From: Sorghum bicolor
Taxonomy: Eukaryota > Streptophyta > Magnoliopsida > Poales > Poaceae
Direction of reading: 5' to 3'
DNA length: 64,000 nt
Assembly: GCF_000003195.3 (NCBI RefSeq)
Contig: NC_012872.2
Span: forward strand, 17,626,491 to 17,690,490
The notes under the pieces: model-generated
What the model was told of the DNA's origin: nothing
The model's input: only the letters and a program-made list of their open reading frames with translations
Databases searched by the model: none
Translations under genes and position numbers: made by a program
In this document: piece after piece, positions 1-11,467 of the stretch
How the letters are laid out: each line of letters begins with the position of its first letter
How positions within the stretch are numbered: the stretch's first letter is position 1

Positions 1-661
1 GAATGTAAAGATGATCCTATCAAACTAGTAATGCAATATGTATGAAAAGGACAATATGTAATAAATTTAGAAAGAATGTGATACTTACTCCACCTTACGT
101 GAGAAAGGGTTCTTTCACATCATGGTCTTCTTCATTCGCGATAGTAGGGTATGTCGAAGATGCCGTAGAAGATGGTTTGTTCTTGATGCCTTTTAGGTCA
201 TTTTTGTATCGTCTAGGTTGTGACCTTCTTGCTCCTTGTGACTTGGGTCGACGTTTTTCTTCCTGTAGGTTAGTTGCATGGCATGGTCTAATAGAGTTTT
301 TCTTTCTTTCCAAATATTTGAAAAGTCATTAGTCCATTAGAAACATAAATAAATGCATCCACAGTATTAAGGATTGGTCAGCCAAGGATGAGGGTTATAT
401 CATCCATGTTACCCATGTCTAAAATAGTAAAATCAGCAGACACATAATTGTTTCTTATTTTTACTAAAAGATCACAAGCTACACCTGCTACATATCGAAA
501 AGATTTATTTGCTAATTTCACACAAGCAGAAGTGGGGACTAGTTCATTGTAGAAAAACTTTTCATAGTGCTCTTTACACATAATGTGAATGCTTGATCCA
601 AGATCAAATATAGCATTATGGTAAACATGAGGGCCAACTGAGCATGTAATGATAGGGGTTC
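1..661 (-). pseudogene. Ty3/gypsy protease fragment (partial element)
   Basis: Read on the minus strand from 661 downward, the sequence gives a retropepsin-like core: AIFDLGSSIHIM (the D-L-G-S active-site region, near 600), then ADFTILDMGNMDDITLILG. The family normally continues with Arg-Pro (LGRPFL); here Arg is replaced by TGA at 378-380, after which PILNTVDAFIYV follows in the same frame. Below about 330 the frame is broken by more stops but keeps the charged, spacer-like composition usual between protease and reverse transcriptase. RT would lie beyond the left edge of the window. The fragment is interrupted on its upstream side by copia element A, whose LTR starts at 667; the putative TSD is CAGGT at 662-666. 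Protease identity is fairly sure; lineage is not. Confidence 0.7.
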
Positions 662-1156
662 CAGGTTGAAAGGTCGTTGTTTGGTTTTGGTAATTGAGTG
701 ACAACTTAGGTGGACTAATAGTGTTTATGTGAGATACACAGGAGATTGGTCCACATGTGAATATGTGATATTGGAGGAGCTCATTGCATATGAGACATGA
801 CATAGAGTCATGTGACCAATGTGGAGAAGATCAAGATGAGGCTTGGCTCGATGGATTGGGTGCAAGTGTGAAGGGCAAGTCGGAGGCTTTGAAGCGAGGG
901 ACCGCGTGTGATGGTGAAGCTTGAGCAAGACTTGGCGCCGATGAACCGACGCAACGGTGAAGAGCAAGTGAGGTCAAGATCGATGAACCAATATGGTCAC
1001 GTAAGGATATGAAGCGGATCATATTATTTGTGATTGATTGGTGCATGTGTTGCATGAACATCGAAGGAGATGGGATGGAATGCGCAAGGCAAAGGTATAA
1101 CCTATAGGGCATTTCATTTCACCTGTCTAAGTTAAATAGAGAAGTGCTTAACCAGA

Positions 1157-1190
1157 TTTAGGATAGATAACCGTACTATAAAGAGGGGAA
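1157..1190 (+). promoter_or_regulatory. Putative LTR promoter core (copy 1 of 4)
   Basis: A GGATAGAT..CCGTACTAT.AAGAGGGG block that recurs in A's right LTR (10761-10794), in solo LTR B (8935-8970) and in element J's LTR (minus, 56463-56496), although the surrounding LTR sequences differ. ACTATAAAG resembles a TATA box. Promoter function is inferred from conservation and position. Confidence 0.45.
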
Positions 1191-1502
1191 ATCTTTAATT
1201 GCAATGGTTATCTATTGCCACTAAGTGTGAGTCTCATTTGCATATACCTAGCACTTAGTGACGTGGTGAGCTGCATGAGAAAGTCTATAAAAATATTTGT
1301 GAAAAGCTAATTTAAATGTCTAATTTATTTTGGAATATTTTTGATGAAATTAGCTACTTAAAAAGGTGCTGAAAATTCACAGAAGGTGAACTGCTGAAGA
1401 ACTACAAGCTGCTGAAACGAATTAGAAGCAGTCGGAATCAGTTAAAAGCAGTGCACAGTTTTAACAGCAAGCAAGTGAAGACTTTTGCAAGAAGCTGGAA
1501 GC

Positions 1503-1602
1503 NNNNNNNNNNNNNNNNNNNNNNNNNNNNNNNNNNNNNNNNNNNNNNNNNNNNNNNNNNNNNNNNNNNNNNNNNNNNNNNNNNNNNNNNNNNNNNNNNN
1601 NN
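1503..1602. other. Assembly gap (100 N) in left LTR of A
   Basis: Exactly 100 N. Sequence flanking the gap aligns to A's right LTR at 11149 and 11194, so about 44 bp of tandem-repeat sequence would be missing if the repeat number is the same in both LTRs. The 100 N are then a placeholder, not a measured length. Confidence 0.9.
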
Positions 1603-3388
1603 CAGCAAGCAAATGAAGAAAATGCAGAAAAGGTGGAAGCAGTCACGACCAGTCGCAACCAGATAAAACCAGTGCGCAGTTTAACAGCAAGCAGGAGAAA
1701 AGAAGCTGGAAGTAGTTGCAGCTAGTTGGAATCAGTTGAAAGAATTTACAGCTGCTGCTTGCTGTCTGTCTCGTGCGTAAGAAGGAAATGGCAGAGACCA
1801 TCCTTGCAAGCGTTGCATGTTGTAGAGCTCTTGCCACATTAAATGAGAGAGAGAATGAGAAAGGTGATTTGCATGGCTGCATGCAAATGTGAACACACTT
1901 TGAGAAAAAGTGGCAGCCATTGATCTATGCTAATTATAGCGTGGGGTCACTCAAGTAAAAGGAGGTACTTAGTTATTTTGAGGTGCTGCTCGTCCATTCA
2001 AAATGGAGAATGGCAGGTGTGCATGCGCGTGGACTGCTGGAGGTTGCAGCTCTTTGCCACTTGCTCATTTATTTGATGGGGCCCAGTGCTGAGAGAATGC
2101 AGAGGGCCACTCAATGTCTGTGTTGCTGCCCGTTGTGGCAAACGACATTATTGTTGCCCATTGGAGAGCTGGCTGACCAAGTTTTTTAGACCGAGCGCTT
2201 CCTTTTACTTCACTAACTCTCGGGAACACAGTAGAGGGGGCTCTCCCATTATTTTCTTACAACAGAGAGCAAGCAAGTCTGGGGTTCCTCCTCTCCTCTC
2301 TCTCACATGGATTTGAGCTGAAATTTCTTAGAGAGATTGAGAACCCTTTGTGGGTGTGTATGAGAGGTTGAAGATCCACCATTTTTCCTTTCTCTCCCTC
2401 TAATGCTTGGTACTATTTTGAGTGAGGGAGTGAGAGCCTAGTGTGTGCATTCGGGATTTGCATTTGGTGGCACTAGGAAATCTTTGTGATTAGGGATTTC
2501 TTGTTACTCTTGGTGATTGCCATCACCTAGACGGTTTGGTGGATTGTGACTCCGTTTGAAGCACGCAAGAAGATTGTGTTGTGCTCCAGAGGAGGATTTG
2601 TGAGGGGCACTGTGCTCACCCCGCGGAGATGGCGAAGAGCAACTCTATTGGATCGTGCGTGTCATTGAGCTACCTTACTTGTGGGTAGGTTCTTGCGGTG
2701 TCCTAGTGGGGACGAGGTTCATGTAACACCTCTTAGCCGTCGAACCACCAAGTGTTGGTCGACACAACGGGGACGTAGCTTGGTGGCAACCAAGTGAACC
2801 TCGGGAGAAAATCATCGTGTCAACATTATTCTTCCCGTTGGTTTGCAAGTCCCTAACATAAGCTTGTATTTACTTTCATATACTTGTGCTTGTGTAGTTG
2901 CTCTTGTAATTAGTTAGCTTGTGTAGCTTACAAATTACCTTCTTGCTTGTGTAGCTAGAAGTAGTTCCTCTTGCGTGACTAATTTGGTTTGTGTAACCTT
3001 GTTAGTCACATTCCTTAGTTTGTGTAGCTAAGTAATTTGTGCTCTCTAATTTGGCATTGGTTGCCTTGTTATTGATCATTGCTAGTGAGCTTAGGAGCTT
3101 TGTGATTTTGCTTACTAGCTGAGTAGGAGCTCCCCATTTTGCAAAGTACTAGTGGCATAGGTTTGTGTGACCTTGCTCCTAGAATTGATTAGGTGAGCTC
3201 TTGCTAAGGTAGCACCTTGTTTGCTTGTTTAGGATCTTTTACAAGGTGCTAGAGAACTTAGATAGAGGGGTGTAGTGTCTTGGCTAGACCGATAGTTTTA
3301 ATTCTGCATTTATTTCGGTTAGCCGGTGCGTTAAGTTTTAGAAAGGACTATTCATCCCCCCTCTAGTCCGCCATCTCGACCCTTCAAG

Positions 3389-3401
3389 TGGTATCAGAGC
3401 C
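3389..3401 (+). other. Primer-binding site of element A (initiator-Met tRNA type)
   Basis: TGGTATCAGAGCC, two bases after the LTR end. This is the standard plant copia primer site, complementary to the 3' end of initiator-Met tRNA. Confidence 0.9.
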
Positions 3402-3435
3402 AGGTCTCATTTATGGTCTTCACCAACCCGAGAGG

Positions 3436-5280
3436 ATGACGTCTCGAGGGATAGATGATTGTGAGACACACATTTTTGATGGTACAAACTTTGCACTTTG
3501 GAAAAATCACATGCTTGAGCATTTTCGTGTAAAGTGACCTAAATTTTGGTGGATTGTCACTAATGGTCTCACACACAACTTAGACCATAAGAATCTCACC
3601 AAAGCTCAAAAGGTTCTCTTTGAACTTGATTGTGAAGCTTATGATTATCTAGTAGAATCTTTGAGCTTTGAGATGTTTGATAGGATAAACTCCAAAGGAA
3701 CCGCTTATGAAATGTGGGAGTCCATCAAACACACCTTCGGTGATTCCTCCACATGGGATGATGGCAAGTTCAAAAAGGAGGAACCAAAGGTGGAGATACA
3801 TGAGGTTTTTGAGCATGACCACAACATGGTGGTTGTGGAGGATTGCTCCACCTCATGGTCAAGTGATGGTGATGATGATGCTACCACAAGATCACTTGAC
3901 AAGGATGATGATGATGCCACAAGTGAAGCAAATGATGATGCTACCTCATGCACACTTGATGACGAAGATGATGGTTATGGGAGTGATGCTTCCACAAGCT
4001 CATCTACTACATCACCACATTGCTTCATGTCACATGGTGACACTAAGGTATCTATTGGTGATGTGATTATTGATTGTGATGGTCCAAATTTTGAGCTTGT
4101 ATGCAAACTCTCAAATGCTTTAAGAAATGAGTTAGCAAAAACAAATAAATTGAAAAATGAAAACTCATTTCTAAAGACCACCTGTGAACAACAAAAACAT
4201 CTACTTTATGTTTCTAATTGTTCACATGAGGAGCTAAAATTGGTTTATGAGGAACTTTGTGTTGCTCATGACAACTTAGTAAAAGACCATGCTTTACTCA
4301 CTATGAAGTTTTCTAATGAAGAAACTAAAACTAGTGAGAGCTCATCATTTGGGTCAAATGGTCAATCATATGATATTACTAACCCTTGTGATGTTGGGAA
4401 GATGCATGTATCCACCTCTTGTGATGATTTATTGTTTATGTCATGTTCTTCACATACAAATGCTTGTTCTACTTCTTTGTCTTGTGAGACTAACCTTTTG
4501 AAGGAGAACAATGAGCTCAAAAGTGAAGTGAAGAATTTGAGCAACAAGTTAGAGAGGTGCTACTACTCAAAACTCACCTTCGAGCATATATTGAAGACTC
4601 AAAGAAATTATGGTGACAAATGTGGCCTTGGCTTCAAGAAGAAGATGACAAAGGGCAAAAGAAAGCAAGAAAAGAGGATAAAGAAGCTATTTCAAAAGAA
4701 GCTTTCTCACACCATGTGCTATCGGTGCCATGAAGCGGGACACCTTGCAAATGGTTGCCCAAACATTGAGAAGCTCAAGAAGATGAAGGAAGAAGAGAGG
4801 CTAAAGCATGTCAAGTGCTTCAAGTGCCGCACTTGGGGTCATCTCACCTCAATGTGCCCAACCAAGCAATTGGTGAAGCAACAAGAAGAGCCTCAACCAA
4901 AGCCACAAGTTGAGCAAGAGAAGCCCCAAGCTGAAGTCAAGTTCAGCCATCACGGTGATGACTTGATGATGAAGAAGAAGAAAACAAGAAGGGGTGTAAG
5001 AGCAAGGCATCCAATGCAAATCCAAGATGCCAAGATGATGAGCAAGGATGATGGACACTTTGCCTCGAGGTGTCCTACCAAGCTTGAGAAGAAGGCTCAA
5101 GCAACTCATGAGAGGCAAGGCAATGAGAAGCAACATATGAGCAAGGAAGAAAAGGCTCAATCAAAGAGAAGTTGCTACTTATGCCGGAAAAGGGGACACT
5201 TGGCTCACTCATGTCCCCTAGGTACCATCGGCATTGGTAGCTTGATTCAATTGATATTATATTATTCATCATATGATTGA
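3436..5280 (+). pseudogene. Copia gag of element A, three CCHC knuckles, one early stop
   Basis: The ATG at 3436 opens MTSRGIDDCETHIFDGTNFA, the usual start of copia gag (target-binding residues FDGTNFALWK), but codon 34 is TGA (3535-3537). The frame is then open from 3538 to the stop at 5278-5280. Order after the stop: UBN2-like N-terminal helical region up to about 3760 (..YEMWESIKHTFGDSS), an acidic stretch full of Asp (about 3840-3980), a coiled-coil-like stretch (about 4090-4320), a basic region (4630-4700), then three CX2CX4HX4C knuckles: CYRCHEAGHLANGC (about 4720), CFKCRTWGHLTSMC (about 4816) and CYLCRKRGHLAHSC (about 5173). Knuckle 3 lies within 35 codons of the end. No protease follows. 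The protein would form the particle and bind RNA if the stop were absent. Confidence 0.85.
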
Positions 5281-8200
5281 GTCAAGTATTGAAGCTTAGT
5301 GCTTATCTCATCCCAATGCCAAGTCAAATAAGTGAAGTCCAAGTGCTATAACATACAAGTGCAAATATTCAAGTTGTGGTGATTTATTGGATTATTTGAT
5401 GGCTTGCAAATACATAAGTTGAAGCTTGCAAATTGGATGATCATAGGCTAACCAAGGTATATCTTTATTGATCACATTCGTTTGGGTGCATATGAGTTTA
5501 TTGAATTGGATATATATGCAATGTTACTTGCCATAAGATGATTGAATGGATTAAACGATTAGTAATCAAGTTTGGATTGATTTGAGTTGGATAAGTTCAT
5601 GAGATGACTTTTAGTAAGTGTATTGAATTGATATATGTCTTGTGAAAGTATTCAAACAAGTCTTTTTCAAGTTTGATTCAATTTGAAGAAGTATAGCTCA
5701 ATTGCTTAAAATCTGTCCAATATTGAGAATCTGAGTAATCAAATATTTTTGGAATGGCTTGAAATTTGGTATGCATGCTGTACACTTATCACAGAAGATG
5801 CTGTAGAAATTTCATGAGAATTGGATAAGGGAACTTCGGTTTTGGAGTGGATCTTATCAGCTATAGTGCAGCAGTTTTCAGCATGTAGCAGTGGTGGAAG
5901 AATTGAAATCTGGTAGCAATCTAGAAGTCAAATAAAGCTCAAATTTTTACAGTTGCTAGATAACTCAGTGAAGCACATCTCCACCAAATTTTGTGGTATT
6001 TGGATCTGTACATTGAGAGATATAGGTTATGATTTAGGTACAGAATCTGCTAGAAAAGTGGATTGATCTAGAGTCACTTCAATTGAAAGGTCCTCAAGTT
6101 GGAAACATATTTACAAGTGTTTGAGGCACCTAAGTTTGGTTTTGAATTGATCTAGAAGAATGACAAATATTGAGTACAAAGTTATTTGATTGTGGAGTGT
6201 ACTTGGTGTACACATTTAGTACTCAAATTGAAGATCAAGATCAAACTCAAGATGAAGATAAAGCTCAAGTTCTAGTAACTATTAAAGATCATTTGGTAGA
6301 AAGAAAAGGACTTAAAGAAGGATTCATACTTACTCGTCATATTAAGTCCATCACTTAAATCAATCAATCAAAGGCAATTCAAGTGAGTATCAAGAATAGT
6401 TCTTTGGAGAGAGGTCACTTCTCCCTATGTGAGGGGCTTGCTGCCCGAGGTGTGGGTTAACCAAGTGTGGTACTTGGAAGGCTAACATGGAAGTGGTAAT
6501 CTAAAAGATATTTGAGATGCTTAGTTGAAGAAATCAAAAGGATTTATCAAGAGAGCAAGCAACACCCAAAAGCTAGTCATGCTATTTCAAGTGATATTCA
6601 TTGTAGTTCTCTCATGCAAGGAAAGATCAAGAAAAGATGAAGCAAGCCAACCACAACAAAAGATAGTGCACTTGATCATAAGTGGTTTTTATTTTATATG
6701 GGTGAAGATTTGATCTATCAATTGGTATCTATGATTGGTCTTCACCAAGCTTATAAATTGGACTTCACATTGCTATTTGGAGCACAAAATTGAAATCTTA
6801 TTGACTATCATCTACTCCAACATAGCAAAGATATCATTGTAATGTGCATGATCATTTCATCCCTTACTAGTATGCGGTTAGTGCATATAGTACATGCTTA
6901 ATAGGATCATGCATAACAAATGAAATGTTTTAAATTCATAAGCCTACCACTATTGCTTGAATGATTAATTGATCTAGTGGTATGTGTATGAGTATGTTAA
7001 TGAGCTAGTGAACCCAAGTGCTTGATCTATTTTGAATTGTTAACAAGTAACAAGTACAACATTGGCAAGATAACCCTTGATGTCAGGTGTGAAAAAGCTT
7101 GTCATTGGTTCAAACCGGACTTGGAAGCTTAGGCAAATCAATTTAGTTCAAGTCAACAATTAGAAGCTCATGATAATAAGAGTACAAGAACAAGACAACA
7201 ATGCAAATGGATATCTAAATTCAGTTGTTTCTTCAAGTGATATCCTACAATTGGTACTCAAGATAGCAAACAAGTGGTTCCATACTAGAAGATCTTTAAT
7301 TGGTAGAAGATTTCCATATGGTATCGGACAAGATATTTCAAATAATATCACATTTATACATATGATATCTATCATACAAGAAGGTGGTTCCACAAGAGAT
7401 CGTCAACTTTAAGTGATCATCAAGTAAAGAAAGTTCCCTCAAGATTAACAAGTGAATGACCCATGCTATGACATAGGGGGAGGCGCCCCACCAAAAGATA
7501 TCAAGGTCAAAGATCCTACGTGGTATCTCAAGAGTAATTCAAATAATGTCATTCCAACACATATGGTTGTCCATAAAAAATGCAAAGATTCAGCCTCAAC
7601 CATCTACCCCACGTGCAATCCTTTGTCTCAATGAGTTGCACACTTTTTCAATTGGTATCAACTATCAAGTGATTTAATTGGTATCACATACCTTTTATGG
7701 AAAATGATGACAAAGGGAGAGAGATTTGTACAAAAGATATGAAATATGGGAAGTTGGTGGTTTGGACATGGACATGGACAACGAGGGAGCAACATTGAAG
7801 AAAAAGATGGATCAAAATTCTTGAACGTGAGAAGCACATAAGTAGGGGGAGCAAGCTCATGAACCTTGTTTGGTTGCATTTGATATGTGCATATTCATGT
7901 GCTTTCTTGCATTGCATAAGTTTTTAAATTCAAAATGCATGCTTGTGTGGTGTATGCTAGTTATAGAATTTGATTGATGATATGATAACTAGCATGTATA
8001 GGTTGGTAGCTAGACTTGTGTTTTTCAAGTAAAAACTAGACCCTTGCTTATAATGTTGATCTCATAGGGTTTCTAGTGTTCTTGTTGTCTAGCTACTCAT
8101 GGTGCTAAGGATGGTGTACAATGTCTACTTCGAATGATATAAAAAATGGTATCGAGCTACAAAGGTTTATTCTATACACCTTAGCACTTAGTCGGGTTTT

Positions 8201-8349
8201 ATGGTGCTTATCCAAATCTTGACATTTAGCTTAAATGTTGGATAAGTAGCATAAAATCCAAAATCAAGTTAGCAATTTACACTTGTGTGAAGTGCTAGCT
8301 TGAAAAAGCTTTAATTTCTATATCTTTGTAGAGTTGTCATCAATTACCA
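5281..8349 (+). other. Non-coding internal region of element A
   Basis: About 3.1 kb where an autonomous copia element would hold protease, integrase, RT and RNase H. I see none of their motifs (no integrase HHCC/DDE, no YVDD-type RT box) on either strand, only short chance frames. The DNA is AT-rich with recurrent ATTGGTA/TCAAG words. The stretch 7860-8349 has a reverse-complement relative at about 57001-57486 in element J, so it is a genuine part of the family. Confidence 0.75.
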
Positions 8350-8362
8350 AAAAGGGAGAGAT
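8350..8362 (+). other. Polypurine tract of element A
   Basis: AAAAGGGAGAGAT lies directly before the right LTR at 8363. The reverse-complement equivalent in element J is at 56985-57000 (ATCTCCCCCTTTTTGG). Confidence 0.8.
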
Positions 8363-8670
8363 TGAAAGGTCCTTGTTTGGTTTTGGTAATTGAGTGACAA
8401 CTTAGGTGGACTAATAGTGTTTATGTGAGATACACAGGAGATTAGTCCACATGTGAATATGTGATATTGGAGGAGCTCATTGCATATGAGACATGACATA
8501 GAGTCATGTGACCAAGGTGGAGAAGATCAAGATGAGGCTTGGCTCGATGGACTGGTTGCAAGTGTGAAGGGCAAGTCGGAGGCTTTGAAGCGAGGGACCG
8601 CGTGTGACGGTGAAGCTTGAGCAAGACTTGGCGCCGATGGACCGACGCAACGGTGAAGAGCAAGTGAGGT

Positions 8671-10572
8671 TGATAGCCCTAGTTTGGTTTTGGATAATTG
8701 ATGAAACCCTAGTACTAACCCCTATACTAAGTGTGTGTGGACTTAATGAGGTTGGTACATGCCAAGTGATGGAGCAAGTGATGATCATGGTGATGATGGT
8801 GATGACCACAAGATGATCAAGTGCTCAACTTGGAAAAGAAGAAAGAGAAAAACAAAACCCTATGGAGATCAAGGCAAAGGTATTGCTTAGGGTTTTGGTT
8901 TTGGTGATCAAAACACCATAGAGGGTGTGATCACATTTAGGATAGATAGCCGTACTATAAAGAGGGGAATTTTTTGTCTAAGCGGTTATCAAGTGCCACT
9001 AGGTGTCATTGTTCATGTGCATGCATTTAGAAGCTAGTGAGCAAACTTAACTCCTTCAAAGAAAATGATTGCGAAAATGCTAACACACGTGCACATGTTG
9101 GTTTACACATTGTGGTGTTGGCACACTTTGAGAAGGAGGTGAAGTTTGAAGTGATGATTCGGTGCTTTTTGAGAAAATGAAATGCATATTTTCTATTGCG
9201 CCGGTGGGAAAATTTGGAGAAGTCACGGGAGTGTTCCTCGCTGAGAAACACTCACCGGACGCTGGCCGTTGAGGCACCGGATGCAGGGGCTGTGCGTCCG
9301 GTGTGCTGTGGTGCTAGGATTAAGCACTGGACGATGAACACCGGACGCAGGGTGGCTCCTGTTCATGCGTCCGGTGCTATCTGTCTTCTGCGAGTAAACC
9401 TTACTGGAAGCACCGGACGCTCATGGAGCGTCCGGTGGTGTGCGTCCGGTGGCCTGCGCGTTTTGCAGACCTCTCTGTGTTTAAGACCGGTGTGCACCGG
9501 ACGCATCTGGTGCCAACTTGACCGCGTCCGGTGCCCTGCAGGTGACCGTTAGAGATCAACGTGCGGTGTTCGTTTGGCTGACACGTGGCTGCTTTTGGAG
9601 CACCGGACGCTCTGTTCCAGCGTCCGGTGCCTCCTGAGTAGCGTCCGGTGACCGCGCAGTTTGCCCAGAGAAAGAGCTAACAGCTCTATTTGTTTGAGAA
9701 GCTTATAAATAGTTGTTGGCCGGCTTAGGGCTCACCCTCTTGGCATTCTAAGATACTTGACATCCTTGCGAGCCTAAGCAAATTTCTCCCACTCATCTCC
9801 TTCATAGATTATTCATCTCTATGAGATTGGGAGTCATTCCAAGTGCATTTGCTTGAGTGATTGCATTTAGTGGCACTTGGGGATCATTCAAGTTGTGGTT
9901 TTCTTGTTACTCTTGGTGGTTGTCGCCACCTAGACGGCTTGGAGCAGCGGAGGAGGATTGGCACGAGTTGGTGATTGTTTGTGGCCATCTCCCGGCGATT
10001 GTGAGGGGTTTGTGCCTACCTCAGCGGAGAGCCAAAGGCAACATTAGTGGATTACTCGTGTCATTGAGCTACCTCACTTGTGAGTAGGTTCTTGTGGTGT
10101 CCTAGTGAGGACGAGGTTCGTGCTACACCTCTTAGCCACCGAACCACCAAGTGTTGGTCGACACAACGGGGACGTAGCGTGCCGGCAAGCACGTGAACCT
10201 CGGGAGAAAAATTGGTGTCTCAATTGTGTTTGATTGGCATTCTCCCGATGCTTGATTGTTTATATTAGTGATTGGTTCATTCCCTACATGGTGGTATAAA
10301 GATCAAACCTTCCCTCTTACTTTCTTGCAAACTAGAGTAGCTTACATACTTGTATAGAAATTTTAGGTAGCTCTCTAGTGTAAGTAGAGACATAGCTCTT
10401 GTGTGCCTAGTGATCATATCAACTAGAATTATTGGATAGGTGGCTTGCAAACACTCCTTTAGAGCTAGAGCAAAAAGCTTTGCTTTGTTATTTAGTAACC
10501 TCTTGCTCTAGTGAATTTGTAGAATTTTTAAATAGGCTATTCACCCCCCCTCTAGCCATATAGGACCTTTCA
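8671..10572 (+). repeat. Element B: solo LTR, 1.9 kb, with CCGGACGC palindrome array
   Basis: Starts TGATAGCCC, ends GGACCTTTCA, flanked by GAGGT at 8666-8670 and 10573-10577. No primer site, tract or coding sequence is inside, so this is a solo LTR left by LTR-LTR recombination. It contains the GGATAGAT..TACTATAAAG promoter core (8935-8970). From about 9245 to 9655 it has about 11 exact copies of ACCGGACGC or its complement GCGTCCGGT, in both orientations. The two LTR halves of A join perfectly across it. It is related to the LTR of J, which has the same palindrome array. Confidence 0.88.
9245..9655. repeat. Inverted ACCGGACGC / GCGTCCGGT motif array in LTR B
   Basis: About 11 exact copies of the 9-mer counted by eye, many placed as close inverted pairs (for example near 9414-9440 and 9600-9650), so the transcript could fold into repeated hairpins. 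Very CpG-rich compared with the AT-rich surroundings. It lies just downstream of the putative LTR promoter core. Confidence 0.75.
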
Positions 10573-10984
10573 GAGGTCAAGATCGATAAACCAATATGGG
10601 GTCACGTGAGGATATGAAGTGGATCATATTATTTGTGATTGATTGGTGCATGTGTTGCATCAACATCGAAGGAGATGGGATGGAATGCGCAAGGCAAAGG
10701 TATAACCTATAGGGCATTTCATTTCACTGGTCTAAGTTGAGTAGAGAAGTGCTTTACCAGATTTAAGATAAATAATCATACTATAAAGAGGGAAAATCTT
10801 TAATTGCAATGGTTATCTTGTGCCACTAAGTGTGAGTCTCATTTGCATATACCTAGCGCTTAGTGACATGGTGAGCTGCATGAGAAAGCCTATAAAAATA
10901 TTTGTGAAAACCTAATTTAAATGTCCAATTTATTTTGGAATATTTTTGGTCAAATTAGCTACTTGAAAAGGTGTTAAAAATTCA

Positions 10985-11340
10985 CAGAAGGTGAACTACT
11001 GGCCAGACGAAAAGGAACTGCAAGCTGTTGTGACAAGCTGAAAAGATTTGGCAAGTAGCTGAAATAAGTTGGAAGCAGTTACATTCAGTTAAAACCAGTG
11101 CACAGTTCAAACAGCAAGCGGGTGAATATATTTGCAAGCAACTAGAAGCAGTTGCGACCAGTTGCAACCAGTTAAAATCAGTGCACAGCACAATAGCAAG
11201 CAAATGAAGAAAATTGCAAGAAGCTGGAAGCAGTCACGACCAGTCGCAACTAGATAAAACCAGTGCGCAGTTTAACAGCAAGTAGGAGAAAAGAAGCTGG
11301 AAGTAGTTGCAGCTAGTTGGAATTAGTTGAAAGAATTTAC
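10985..11340 (+). repeat. Tandem repeat in LTR A (about 75-bp units)
   Basis: Three to four degenerate units built from CAGTTAAAACCAGTGCACAG, AGCAAGC and GCAAGAAGCTGGAAGCAG. The left LTR has the same array at about 1381-1740, with the 100-N gap inside it, so the gap probably reflects collapsed or unresolved repeats. Confidence 0.7.
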
Positions 11341-11467
11341 AGCTGCTGCTTGCTGTCTGTCTCCTGTGTAAGAAGGAAATGGCAGAGACCATACTTGCAT
11401 GTGTTGCATGTTGTGGAGCACTTGCCACATTAAATGATAGAGAGAATGAGAAAGGTGATTTGCATGA

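Larger units (their letters stand above)
667..3386 (+). repeat. Left LTR of element A
   Basis: Starts TGAAAGGTC and ends GACCCTTCA, just before the primer-binding site. It includes a 100-N gap (1503-1602), a CAGTT/AACCAG-rich tandem repeat (about 1381-1740) and a putative promoter core at 1157-1190 (GGATAGATAACCGTACTATA followed by AAGAGGGG). The last 25 bp match the left end of element J's LTR in reverse complement. There is no gene in it; the short open frames here are LTR sequence. Confidence 0.85.
667..11467 (+). mobile_element. Element A: copia-type LTR retrotransposon, gag-only, right end lost
   Basis: Order: LTR 667-3386, initiator-Met-type primer site 3389-3401, gag 3436-5280, about 3 kb with no coding signal, purine tract 8350-8362, right LTR from 8363. 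Both LTRs begin TGAAAGGTC and share a unique order of sequence (left 667-1870 equals right 8363-11467 once solo LTR B is removed). The right LTR is cut by element C at 11468 and its remainder is absent from the window, so no second CAGGT can be checked. The very long LTR (about 2.7 kb) and gag with three zinc knuckles fit the SIRE/Maximus branch of copia elements; that lineage is an inference. Protease, integrase and RT are missing, so it would depend on another element in trans. Confidence 0.8.
8363..11467 (+). repeat. Right LTR of element A (interrupted and truncated)
   Basis: TGAAAGGTCCTTG start; 8363-8670 and 10578-11467 are colinear with 667-1870. Solo LTR B sits between them with duplicated GAGGT. 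The LTR stops at 11467 where element C begins. The rest, equal to 1870-3386 of the left LTR, is not found after C, so a deletion has removed it together with part of C's right LTR. Confidence 0.85.

Noticed and set aside
42..332. 96-codon open frame on plus strand
   Set aside because: Overlaps the gypsy remnant read on the minus strand; no domain, and composition follows the antisense of protease spacer.
6170..7412. Short open frames in the interior of element A
   Set aside because: No shared motif, low-complexity and no conserved start; treated as non-coding.
8671..10572. MITE or complete small element
   Set aside because: TG..CA ends, 5-bp TSD, LTR promoter core and size near 1.9 kb fit a solo LTR better.
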